NCBI RefSeq assembly: GCF_910592395.1
Contig: NC_088313.1
Location: forward strand, 19,174,437-19,238,436
Source of the DNA: Lineus longissimus
Lineage: Eukaryota; Nemertea; Pilidiophora; Heteronemertea; Lineidae
Reading direction: 5' to 3'
DNA: 64,000 nucleotides
The stretch's first letter is position 1. The number at the start of each line of letters is the position of its first letter. Below the pieces are notes generated by a model. It saw nothing but the letters and a program-made list of their open reading frames with translations, did not search any database and was not told the origin of the DNA. The translations under genes were made by a program, and so were the position numbers. This document shows, piece after piece, positions 20,314 through 31,900 of the stretch.

Positions 20314-22200
20314 TTAACACCACCCTGGAACGAAAGCATCTCCAGAAAGTCTTGGGTCTCCAAGCGGTGAAGTAGGAGTATTTTTCACGGACACCGCACT
20401 CTCCTCATATTTTTTGTAAGTCGCATATAGTCTTTGAACCACTTCGGGCATTATTTCGGACAAATCATTCCTTTCTTCAGGGTCGTGACGTATGTTAAAC
20501 AAACGACGACGCTCCACCGCAGCCGATAGAACAGCGCGCTCGTCGCGACGATTTCTTTGGTTACTCTCACGGAGACTACCAAGGCTTGCTCTACTCCTTT
20601 CAATGAGTTCCGTAATACTTGTCCGCGGTTGAATGTTCCTGTCGACATTCTCTATCACGTCTTTAGGCTGTTCTCCACGTATGCTTTCAAGAAAAGCCCC
20701 TAAATCAGCTGGCTTTCTAGCCTGCCCGCGATTATAAAATTCTGCGATGCTTGCCGGTTTCTTGTTCTTACGTCCGCGTCGACCTTTCTTCCCCCTCTTG
20801 TTCTTTCTGTTCTTATTCCTCCTCTTCTTCTTGCCACTTTTCTTCTCGTTCCTACCTCCACTTTGCTTGTTTTTCTTCCCATTCAACATAAGCATCGGAT
20901 GTTTGATAGTCGCAAAAATCTTCTTGCGATTCTTCTTCTTCCTTGATGGCGGCTTTCGACCAGGCTTGTACCAGCCATCATAGTCGCCTGGTGATCCAAC
21001 TAAAAGTTTAAAGTCACCCACCCGAATCGCGCCAGTTTGGGAAACTTGGTCTATGTTGTAAACGAATTCGTCTCTCGGGGAAGGCTGCCTTGTTAACAGT
21101 GACTGCCAATGATCGATGCCGTCCAAGTCCGTATCAGCTTCCGCTGTGGTACTGGACCCAAACTGCACCGCGCTAAGAATGGTCGGAAACCAATCAACTG
21201 CATGAAACAGGCCGTCATACACGTACGGAGAAGTGTTTAGCATCTGACCATGAATGAATGTCACGCCACGAACACCCCCTTCCCAGAAGGTAAACTTCCC
21301 ACCGCGGAGGGGATAATTGTTACCCATGGCACCTGGGGCACCCCCGTTGTCGTTGGTAAATATCAATAGTGTGTTGTTCCACATTTGGGTTTCTTTCAAA
21401 GCATCCACGATCCTCCCGACTGCCTCATCAACAGCGGTCACCATACCAGAAAACACTGCCCGTGGCTTCTTCATCTTTCTGCGGTAGGGTCTGGAATAAC
21501 GATCAGGCACCTGAAGTGGTCCATGCGCCGCTTGGAATGGTAAGTACAAAAATAACGGAGACTCCTTAGGATGATTGGAAATGATGTTGATAGCTCGATC
21601 GGTGAAAACATGAGTGCTGTAACTCCCATTTTTGTCCCGGATTAGTTCCTTGTTGAACGTGAAATCAAGTCCCGTCGTCTTTTGTCCTTTGTATCTGTAG
21701 GCCGCTCTATGAGTGTAGTAGTCCTCACCGGCGTTGTAATATCCGTAAAACGAATCGAACCCACGATATGTTGGCGTGTAGTTCCAGTTACAGTAACCCA
21801 AATGCCACTTGCCAACAATGTGGTTTTTGTAGCCGAGAGTTTTAAGTTTCTGGGGCAGGAACGTTTTATCTAGCGGTAACCCTGTCGGGGCGCCTGCCTT
21901 GACGTTTGAATGCTGGAGGCCAAGATGGTAAGGATAATACCCGGTCATGAAAGCGGCACGAGATGGCGAACATGTTGCATGAGTGTACGAACTGTTCAGA
22001 ATAATTCCACCATTTGCAAGTTCCTCAAGATTCGGCGTGTTGATATTTCTGTTATGCCAACTAACGTCGTTCCAACCAAAGTCGTCTGCAACGATGAAGA
22101 TCACGTGAGGTCTTTGTTGTTTCTGAGTTACCAACTGGCCTTCAACGAATGTTTTACAGAGTCCAAGACACAACAGCGAATATAGAAATGCAGACATCAT
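20314..22200 (-). CDS. Arylsulfatase B-type sulfatase with polybasic insertion (intronless)
   Basis: This 628-residue single-exon gene encodes a hydrolase of sulfate esters, probably on glycosaminoglycans or other sulfated glycans, in the secretory/lysosomal pathway. Residues 1-21 form a signal peptide (FLYSLLCLGLCKTFVEG). The sulfatase core spans ~31-405. It holds metal ligands D39/D40 (VADDFG) and D284/N285 (TNDNGG), the formylglycine motif CSPSR with C77 and R81, K131/H133 in GKWHLG, H226 and K302, so all catalytic positions are present. CNWNYTPTYRGFDSFYGYY is typical of the ARSB/ARSI/ARSJ branch. Unusually, residues ~413-481 are an almost pure Lys/Arg tract, and the C-terminal part is longer than usual. 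It ends in FNIRHDPEERNDL, a standard sulfatase C-terminal motif, so the basic segment is an internal insertion, not a read-through tail. Lack of introns in this intron-rich region suggests a retrocopy origin or lineage-specific intron loss. The exact substrate is unknown. Confidence 0.93.
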   Translation of the reverse strand: MMSAFLYSLLCLGLCKTFVEGQLVTQKQQRPHVIFIVADDFGWNDVSWHNRNINTPNLEELANGGIILNSSYTHATCSPSRAAFMTGYYPYHLGLQHSNVKAGAPTGLPLDKTFLPQKLKTLGYKNHIVGKWHLGYCNWNYTPTYRGFDSFYGYYNAGEDYYTHRAAYRYKGQKTTGLDFTFNKELIRDKNGSYSTHVFTDRAINIISNHPKESPLFLYLPFQAAHGPLQVPDRYSRPYRRKMKKPRAVFSGMVTAVDEAVGRIVDALKETQMWNNTLLIFTNDNGGAPGAMGNNYPLRGGKFTFWEGGVRGVTFIHGQMLNTSPYVYDGLFHAVDWFPTILSAVQFGSSTTAEADTDLDGIDHWQSLLTRQPSPRDEFVYNIDQVSQTGAIRVGDFKLLVGSPGDYDGWYKPGRKPPSRKKKNRKKIFATIKHPMLMLNGKKNKQSGGRNEKKSGKKKRRNKNRKNKRGKKGRRGRKNKKPASIAEFYNRGQARKPADLGAFLESIRGEQPKDVIENVDRNIQPRTSITELIERSRASLGSLRESNQRNRRDERAVLSAAVERRRLFNIRHDPEERNDLSEIMPEVVQRLYATYKKYEESAVSVKNTPTSPLGDPRLSGDAFVPGWC

Positions 22201-22967
22201 ATTGGTGTATTGAAGAAAACGTTACTTTGCTGACCGCAGTTCCTTTCGAGTGTTGTTCTTCGGTGATCCTTTGGAGAGTTTCTGCCGCAAGCTGAAGTCT
22301 CATAATCCAAGCCTGCACTTAAGTGTAGACCTCATCTTGTGAAAGCGAGCTTCAATGCCTTGTATACTCTTTGCACGTAGTATGAGAACTGTTTGTGACA
22401 CCAAATCCGTGAATAATATCAAGAAGTGTGATTGCGATAATCTAATATCCTAGTGTTGCATAATATAATGGACCTGTTATCAGTTTAATGGAATACTTTG
22501 TCACTATAATTTGATCATTATGTACTTTCAACTTGAGTCTCGAAATACATGTATCGACACATCTTGACCACCTAGGTTGTTGCATCTTATCAACCCCGGC
22601 TATGTCCAGAGGGAGTAAAGACCATAGGGTTCAGGATGGTATCGAAAATATGGCACTACAATCTGCTTCCTTGTTTGAATATAAGGTTTTGACAAATAAC
22701 ACTGCTTGTTGAATACAAATGATTGCTTCAAGACTAGGTATTGAATGTTGATCGTTTAAGATAAAAAGAGTTTTTCTCAAATTCATGTCAAGAATTGTCT
22801 CCGAGAAAGTCAAGGGTATTCACGAGCCAACTAATGAACTCCGTATGTCCGCTACCTGTAAGCATATGGTTTTCCATTGATTCGGATTTAACCGAACACG
22901 CCACTTGAAAGAGAAAATGTGCGTATTCATTTGTCAGTTCTATTCAGGAGTGGCTGCCTCATAATGG
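22201..22967. other. Intergenic: arylsulfatase promoter side and P5CS 3' UTR
   Basis: No exon was recognised. The stretch holds the upstream region of the arylsulfatase ATG (22200) and the 3' UTR of the P5CS gene, whose stop is at 22968-22970. No clear polyadenylation signal was identified by eye. Confidence 0.5.
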
Positions 22968-25900
22968 TCACATCGTTCCTCCTTTCCTGACTGGATGCTC
23001 CCCATCACTCTCGGACGTTGACTCACCCCCGCCATCAATTGGGAGTTTCTGATGTAAATACGCCAAACCACCTGTTTCGCTGAAGTCGCTGGCAGCTTGG
23101 CCGCTGCCTCTCATGGTCCATTTGGTCGTCAGCAGACCTTCCACGCCAACTGGACCCCGGGCATGGATCCGTCCGGTGCTGATACCAACCTCTGCACCTA
23201 CAGAAGGTGAAAAAATTTACTAGAAAGAATCCCTTTAGACATTTTGCCTTATTAAGGATGCGCCTTACTGTTAATCGAGAGGCACGCTGCCGTTATCAAG
23301 ATGTGCATTGAGTTAAGTTTAGACGCCTACCCAATCCAAATCTGTATCCATCTGCAAATCTTGTGCTGGCGTTATGGAAGACACATGCACTGTCCACAGC
23401 TTGGAGAAATCGCTCCGCAACTGTGTCTGAAAACAAGAGAAAGATTGGTTCAGTCATTGGGTGTAGGATTTTCGGCGACCTTCCTGCTGGAAGCCCTTGA
23501 TTGTCATTTATAGTGCCGTCATCTTGTACATGAGTTAACCTGTGAGGTTCCACTTTGATCTTAGAGGGCGGCAAGTTGGTCCCAGTTGGCGCCCTCACCA
23601 CTATCAGAAAATGGTCAGACACAACTGTGTTTTGCTGAGAGTTCGTTCCGTTCCAAGATATCCACGATAGAGGAGGGTCTTTTTAATTCTTGAAGTGCTC
23701 TTCAGCAGCTGCTTACCATTTTTCGTAACAATGACGTCAGTGTGTGAGCTGCCGTATTTGTGAATGTGGTCCACGGCATCGTCAACATTCCTAACAACCT
23801 CCACGGCGCATTCTAACCCACCATACTCGTACTTCATTCGTTTGGCCACTGGCGGCGGGAACTTTAGCACATTGGACAGTCTTGGACCAGCGTGGATCTT
23901 CACCTAATACGAATAGATATACTAGTAGTTCAGCATCTGTGCGACATCGCAATAACATTTTTCAATTACATGTTTATACCCTTCTGGATAAATGCGGTAT
24001 GTTGCCACATCCACAGGGTCGGTTGTGCGGGTTTTGCAATAAAAGGAATTCTGAAACAGAGCAGTTAGCCTGGACCGTAATCTCCTCAAACATCAGTGCG
24101 TTATCAGAACAACTGCCTGCATATGGCGAAAAGTATCACGTAGTCGAATGCGGACGGTGTGCGCCAGACACCTTCCATGCAGTCTCACATCGATTATAAT
24201 GTTATAACGGCACGAAATAAGTTGATGACTTCAAGTGCAACGACCCTCATTGGAAACGCCAAGGTTGACTGAGACTGAGAGACAATTTGACGTACCCCTT
24301 CTTTTTGGAAGACGTCACATACAGCATCAAAGAAATCCGTCCTAAGCAGGTCTTCGTGGATGAGCAGAGTTTCTAAAGCATTACACGCAGCCGGGTAGTC
24401 ACACTTGGCGTCGCGAACTGAAATGGTAAAGAAAACTTGCGTGGGACCTAAAGCCATCGGCATGCGTTGTGCAGTCTTTGGCGCCAATTGAAATAAAGTA
24501 CCAGCTTTAGATTTATCGCCATTAAACGTAAAGCTTACCAATCTTCATCGCCATTTCAATATCAGCATCCTTGTCTACAAAGACATGACAAATGCCTTCG
24601 CTGTGGCCGAGGACCGGTATCCCCTGACTTTCCTTCTGTATCTGCTGCACTAGAGAGGTGGAGCCGCGCGGGATGACCAGGTCAATGTACTCGTTCATCT
24701 GCATTAGATCGTGGATGTCCTCGCGGCTGCTCACCTGGAGAGGAAAAGGAACATGCCTGGGAGTTCTCGAAAGGAAGATGCATAGATTAAGAGTGTCATA
24801 TCCAGAAGGTAGTCTGTTCGACGCTCTATATTAGGTCCTTTACGGCGTCTCGTCAAAAAAGAAAGAAATAGAGAAGTATGCCGCATGTCCAACTGTCCAA
24901 GACCCATCTTCGCTATTCATTGAGATGTGAATGTTGTACTTACCAGAGCAATAGTGTCCCTCGTCACATGAGTAGACAGCGCGTCTTGGACGATCTGGTG
25001 TAGCATACGATTGCTGTAGTAGGCTTCTTTGCCTCCCTTCAACAGGAGACCGTTACCGCTACTGATCGCCAAGGCAGCAACCTGAAATATAGATATCAAT
25101 TACTCAGTTGGGTTTTGTTGAAAAGACAGCAACCTATCCCAACTTCTTTTCGATCGATGGCACTTGTCACAATGTTTCATACTAAAACTATGCTGCCAAA
25201 TGGGACTATAAACTTGGCCAGACCATTCTGTCCTCCATGCGCAACCCCAGCCACAGCCACAACACGACTGAGAACAGTGAAAGGACTTTGCTCTTACCTG
25301 GGGCAGACAATCTGGTCTTGATTCGAATATGACGAGGACAACCCCCAGAGGGACTGTGACCTGTCGCAGCTCCATTCCATCAGCTATCTGGGTCCTCCGC
25401 ACCACCCGGCCAATGTTTTGGTGAGAACTGTCCGCTATCTGGCGGAGTCCAGTGGCCAGGTTGTGAAGTTTGGCTGCGTTCAGGGACAGACGGGACAAAA
25501 GTGGTCCGGAGACACCTGTAACGCCACATGATTGGATTCACGTTCGGAGCAGAGTGTAAGTTTAAGGACTGGTGATGTCAGAGGGATAGTAGTGTTGGGG
25601 AAGAAGGTGTTGCCCATTATGTCATGTATGTTTGAACGTAGCCTAAGATCCCTCTCTGGTGTGTTCACAATCACGTAGACAGTACTGACGAAAATTCGTC
25701 ATAGAATCTTTCTGTCAGAACTATAGTTAGAGTTAGCCTGCTGGCTGGGCTATACTGCCGTAGCCGTTAAATGGCTTACTAGTATGACATCAGTGTCCCA
25801 GTTTCAGTTCAAGTGCTGGTCCACCCCTAGTCAACTTCACAGGCAAGTTTGATACCCTACTTCGTTACCCCGGTGGGAAAAGCATGTAGAGTCAGGTGTC

Positions 25901-28900
25901 GTGCTGAAGGGCACGGAGACGAAACAGTTTAAGTTATGATCCTTCCGAGAGTCCCACCACGTACCTTCCTTTCTGGCAGCTTCCAAGTCTTTCTCATTGG
26001 CGTTCATGATCTCGGTCTGCCTTTCGAGGAGCAGGTCAGCGAGCCTGTAGATGATGTCTGCTCTTTGCTGCGCCGTCAGCGACTGGAGGACACGGCCACC
26101 GTCGCGTGCTGGAAAATATCAAAAAATGAAGCCGAGGACTATTAACCACTTTCGCTTAGTGATGCCTTGGTTGAATGAGACTAGCAGTTGGCAGTCCTAT
26201 TTGTCTGTGTAAAAATCTCCTGGTATGAATAATGCACTGCAAGGAGGTTGTGCCATTGAATGATGAAAGTTTACGAAGTGAATGTGACTGACGTCGCTAT
26301 ACATTTTCAGCGTCAAGGGAAGCGCCAAGAAGACTTTGCTCGTTTTCTTCAAACAAATCTCAGCCTACGTTTAACGGACTGATCCACGAAGTCACCCTAC
26401 CTTGCATGGCCTGTAATTCTACGGGAGCCCCGGTCTGCTGGGTCGGTGTGAAAAATGTCCCGATTTTTCTCCCTCCTACAGTATCTATGATGGTATTGGA
26501 CGGCGCCCCGTTACATATTACAACTGATGTTCCATTCTTGAGCGCCCAAGTAGCAGCAGTCACCTAAAGAAGGTTAAAATATACATCCATGATTAGATGT
26601 CGTGGGTTTATTTCATTAATTGTAAGGGGTTTTTTTTCGGTATTTTCGTGTTTCGCCCCGGTTTCGCCCCAGGTTTCGCCCAACCCTGAAGCGCAATTTT
26701 AAATCTCCCGCCACAAATTACAACTCCCTCGCCATCTATCGCAGACTCGTAGAACCGCTGCGTCTGTGGTACTTCGACTATGTACAAGCTGACGAAAGTA
26801 ATTCTTCCGCATTTATTAAAATTTTCTCGATTTAAACCAATTTTTACCAAATAGAACCATACATCTGGTGATAGTACGGTGATATTTCGGTTCTTAAAGT
26901 CATCAACTATGCATTCAATACTTACTTTTGTCCCCAAAATATCGGATGCTTGGAAAATTTGAGCTGAAACTTGGGGGCCTGGGGAGCGAATATCGGCTTT
27001 TGTATATTCGAGAATTGCAGCACATTTTTCATGTTGTTACATGTTTGAGTGCATGCAATGGATACACGCCTACATGAGCCATCTCGGGCAACTGGTGGTC
27101 AAATATATCGGTGCCAGTAGCTTTAGATAAGAGTCGGGAAAAAGTAGGAACAATTTCTTTTGCTCTTTTTTGAGACACCCTGAACCGTGTGTACATTTTA
27201 TACAGGATGTACACTGGCATCATCATGGACATGGTGTCTCAAAAAAGAAATGACTTGCCTGCTCTGATATTTATTTCAAGCTTTTTATGTCTGGTTATTC
27301 TTTGTTCCCTTACTAAAGACCCTAGGCCTTGGGAGGAAAGGTTTTCTCAACCATTTTCACCATTATTATTATTTATTGTCAACTTTCTTTTGCAGAGGCT
27401 TCTTGACCCATTGTTCATTTCACAATTTGAGTGATGGAACAGGGACAGGGTGATTCTATCAGTGAAGTCAAAGCAGAGGCAGAAGAGTTTGAACTCGAAA
27501 CAAACCGGTCGACCCCGACTGGAGATGCTGAGCACATGAACACCACTGATGACCTGGATGAATCAGAAATCCCCGTCGTCTCTGTCAAAGTGGAATCAGA
27601 AAATGATGCAACAAAAAATAAAGATGGAGATAAAGCCACCTCTGCCCAGCTTTCAAATGCAGGCCCGCAAATGGAAGATCCATTTGAATCTCTGAAAAAC
27701 CTGCCAGCAACAGCAGATGGAGAGCAAGTGATTGATCTGTCGAAGAAAGTGGGCGTAAGTACTTCATGTGATGAAGGGTGTCATTTTTCAAACAATGAAT
27801 AAATATTATATGTAGAACTTTGATAACCGATTCATCTTCCACTGAAAAATGCTTTGTTCATGGGAAAATCATGTTTTAATGTTCTACTCTTCATCTCTTG
27901 TCTGAGTCTTACATGAAGTCTTCTCTTCTGCCCCAACAAAATCTTCACTCTGAGCTAGGAACATGTCATACATATATAACTTCATGTACCAGTAAGAACT
28001 AAGCAGTATTTGAATAGTGAAGTTAACATGCTGTTAAACTTGGGTGTATTCTTTCAGGCCACATCTGATGAGGTATCCAGCTCAAATAAACCAGAAGTCA
28101 CCAAGGAAACTAAAGAAGACAAATCTGGTGAGTGCTACAAGCATGTTACAATAGTATAAATTTTAAACTTAAGAATTACTAAGTACAATCAGTGCAGAGG
28201 TTTTTGTAACAAACTACTCTGATGTCACAGTAAGAGGTATCAAAAGAGTTACATGTCGTCACACTAATAACATAAGTGCCTAACTCAGTCATGTTACTAT
28301 CAATGTTTTTCAGTGCAGTATTGTCCTTTATCAAGTTGCATATTTGTGTCTTGCAGACCCATGGCCTGTCATGCTGACTCCTGCCGGTCCTCCTGCGTTT
28401 CCTAGTGCATTCCCAGTATTCCCGGGAATGGCGTCTCCTCCAGTTGGCTACATGATGCACCCAAACAATCTCCAAGACCTAGGCAATTATGATACTTACC
28501 TAGTAGAAGCTCGTGAACGGAGTATGAAACAGGCCAAGGAGACTAACAAAATAACTCTGCGCCGTGGCCGTTCTCAGAAGAATAAACTTGTTGTTGTGAC
28601 TAAAAAACCCGACAAAGCTGAAAAACCTAAGTCTGGGAGGCGGAAGAATGCAACTCCTAAAAAGAAAGCTGGTGTTGATACTGAGGATGTTGTTAAGTAT
28701 CCAAAAAAGGTTGAAAATTTAAAATGCCAGCATTGCGACAAAAGTTTCAAATCATCGGCAGATTTAGAGAAACATGAAAAGTCTCACACAAAGTATCCGT
28801 GTGATAGCTGTGATGAAGCGTTTAGAAGTAAAGCGGCTCTGAAGCAACACAGTATTGTTCATGGGCTAGACTTGACCTATGAATGTCACTACTGTAGCAA

Positions 28901-31900
28901 GGTATTCATCGGGAAAAGGCGATATGATGTGCACATTCAGACACACGGCGATGAGGTGCCTTACAAGTGCATATTGTGCCAGGAAGGATTTGTTGACTGG
29001 CGAAGTTTGAATTCACATGAGAAGATGCATGAAAAGCCTTACAGATGCATGGACTGTGAGGAAGTCTTTGATGAGCTCCGCGCTTTGAAGAAACACAACA
29101 GGACACATACGGATCCAAAAGCCCCTACAGGCGATCCTGTAGTCTTCAAATGTCTGCAGGGAGAGTGTGGTCAGGAGTTTCAGAAGAAGAATCAGCTGAA
29201 GCGCCACACAAAGGAGGTCCACCCGGCTGAGTATTTATGTAAACATTGCGGCAAGACTCTAAAAGATAAATCAACATTCGAAAAGCACGAACGGCGCCAT
29301 CTCGGTGAGAAACATTTCATGTGTAAATACTGTGGCAAGATGTTTATTGATCAGGCAAGTTTAAACCGGCATGAACGAGTCCACACTGGTGAAAAACCCT
29401 TCAAATGCAAAATATGTGAGAAAGGGTTTTCCACGAGTTCAGCCTGTAATGTTCATTTACGCACACACACAGGTGAGACCCCTTTCCCTTGTAAGATCTG
29501 TGGCAAGAAGTTTTCCTCTGCAGGTTCGGTGTATCTACACTTGCGTATACACTCGGATGTGCGCGATTATAAATGCACAGTAGAAGATTGTGGTAAAGCA
29601 TTCCGTCAAAAGGCGGCACTGCAGATGCATGAGAGACGCCACACAGGTGAACGTCCATTCAAATGTAAGTTCTGTATGAAGGGTTTTACCGAGAATCGTT
29701 CCTTGATCCGCCATGAGAGGTTGCATACTGGTGAAAAGCCATTCATTTGTAAATATTGCGGGAAAGCGGTGACTGATCAGAGTACCCTAACGCGGCACGA
29801 GCATAGCCACTCCGAGGTCAAACGTTTCCAATGTCAATATTGTGAAAAACGCTTCACTTGGCATCAGCATTGCATGATTCATGAATTACTTCACACTGGC
29901 GAGAAACCCCATTCGTGTGGGTTCTGTGATAAACGCTTTACAAAGAAAGCGAATCTGACGGAACATGAGCGCATCCACACCGGTGCCAAACCATATAAAT
30001 GCCGTCATTGCGATAAGGCCTTCAACCAGCGAGGTGCGTGCCGAACCCACGAGCACACTCACATGGGCACCAAACCATATAAATGTGAAAGATGTGATAA
30101 GTCTTTCTCATGGCGTCATCTGTTGGCAAAGCATGAACAAAGTCATTACGATGTGAATGCGCCGCTTGAAGTGGATGACATGGACGAGATATTCGAGAAG
30201 AAACGCATCAAGAGGCTCAAGATCGAACAGAAGAGTGTTGAGAAACGTGTTGGAAAGATGCTGCCTGCTGGGTCAAATAACGAAAACGTACCTGTGAACA
30301 GAAGTTATGAAAAACTTGCAGCTGCGCCAAGAGATCTTGATAAAAGTTTTGACCGAGATGTAGCTGTTCCGCAGGGCACTGGTTCTAGCTTGAATGCACG
30401 GTGCAATAGTCTGGCTAGCACTGTCAATGCATTGCATCAGAGTATTGTAACTGCGTTAGGCCAGGCTCCCCCTGGTGCCCCGAGCATGAGTATATTGGAC
30501 CCAAATGCTCGACCTAGCTCAGGCATGTCTGGAATGGTAGGTCAGGATAACCAAGGAGGTGCGATGGACCAGACATCCCCTCCTGGCCAGATTATGGTGT
30601 CGCAAGGATCAAGACCGGATGCCACCTATCGTCAAAGTCCACATAAATCTCAAAACGCTATTCCGAGTTATGATGAAATCATGAATCTAAGCCCAGAGAA
30701 GAATAATCTATCTTTACCACCCTTGCCGAGGGTTATGAGAAGTCCAACACAACAAATGCAGAGGGAAGAAGATACGCCATTCATACCACCAGATCATAAC
30801 ATGAGTAGCAGGACGTATGCCCAGATATCTCAACCGCAACATGTTATGACAAGTCCCACATACGTTCAGAAACAAGTAGAGCAAGGTCCCAGTCCTGAGA
30901 TGGTTCACTCCAGCTTACGCCAGCAACACGAGGGGTACATCCAGCAGCAGGAACATATCATGACTGACCCCGCTTATGAACAAGTTATAAACGAAGTTGA
31001 AGTTACTGATTCCGGTGAACACAACGTGACGGCACTTCATCAGCAAATAAGTAACATCATGACCGCGTTTAATCAAAATTTTGACAATTCTGGAAGTTCT
31101 TTGCATGACTTACCAGATAATTCTAAGGTGATTATACTCTCGGTACCCAAACCTTAGAGTTGATTTTGAACGTTGTATTCAGTGTGTGAGGTCAACTTCA
31201 AAGGAATTTGTTCAAACATAACCTCAGTAGGAACTCCTCACTGTGCAGTGTATCAAGTGACTTGGTAAACTCAAGTTGGTGGTGAAGAGCGCATCTTAAT
31301 ATGTGTTGTAGGCTTCGCATTATCTTCATGTCCTCTTCCACTTGTTATGGATCCTGTAATCTCCACTTCCTATCTCATGTAGATAACTTTTTATCTAGTT
31401 AATATCGATGAACAAGAATAACAACTCCACCAAGATCACTTGTTTGTGTGATGCTTTTTTAGTTGTTGGTCAACAGTGGCCTTATTGTGTGTACAACATT
31501 CCCATGAATTTGTATATAAATCAATGTATTTTTATTTGTGTTAGCTGTGCGAAACTTTGCCCATTTACATGTGTGGCTTGTTTCTCATTGGAATGAATTT
31601 GGGGAATATCATCAGTGCCTTTCCATTTCATGGTCTTGGGTGGGATCTTAGTGGTGGTATAGGTATTGTTAATGGGAGGTTTTAAAACTGACTACAGTTT
31701 GCCAACAAGGCTTGTTTCAACTAAGAAATAATCTACGAATTGAGAGTACATACATGTATGAACAACAAGCAATTGATGTACAAGGGGTTATATGGAAAAT
31801 TATGTAAATATGATTGAGGTTTACTGTAAACATATTATTGTTATGATATTTCTCTAGTAAAACTAAAAGTGTACATATTTTGCAGAATATTTTTAAGTTC

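Noticed and set aside
20747-20983. Plus-strand Phe/Leu-rich frame suggesting a membrane protein
   Set aside because: It is the antisense of the polybasic arylsulfatase segment (Lys codons read backwards as Phe/Leu).
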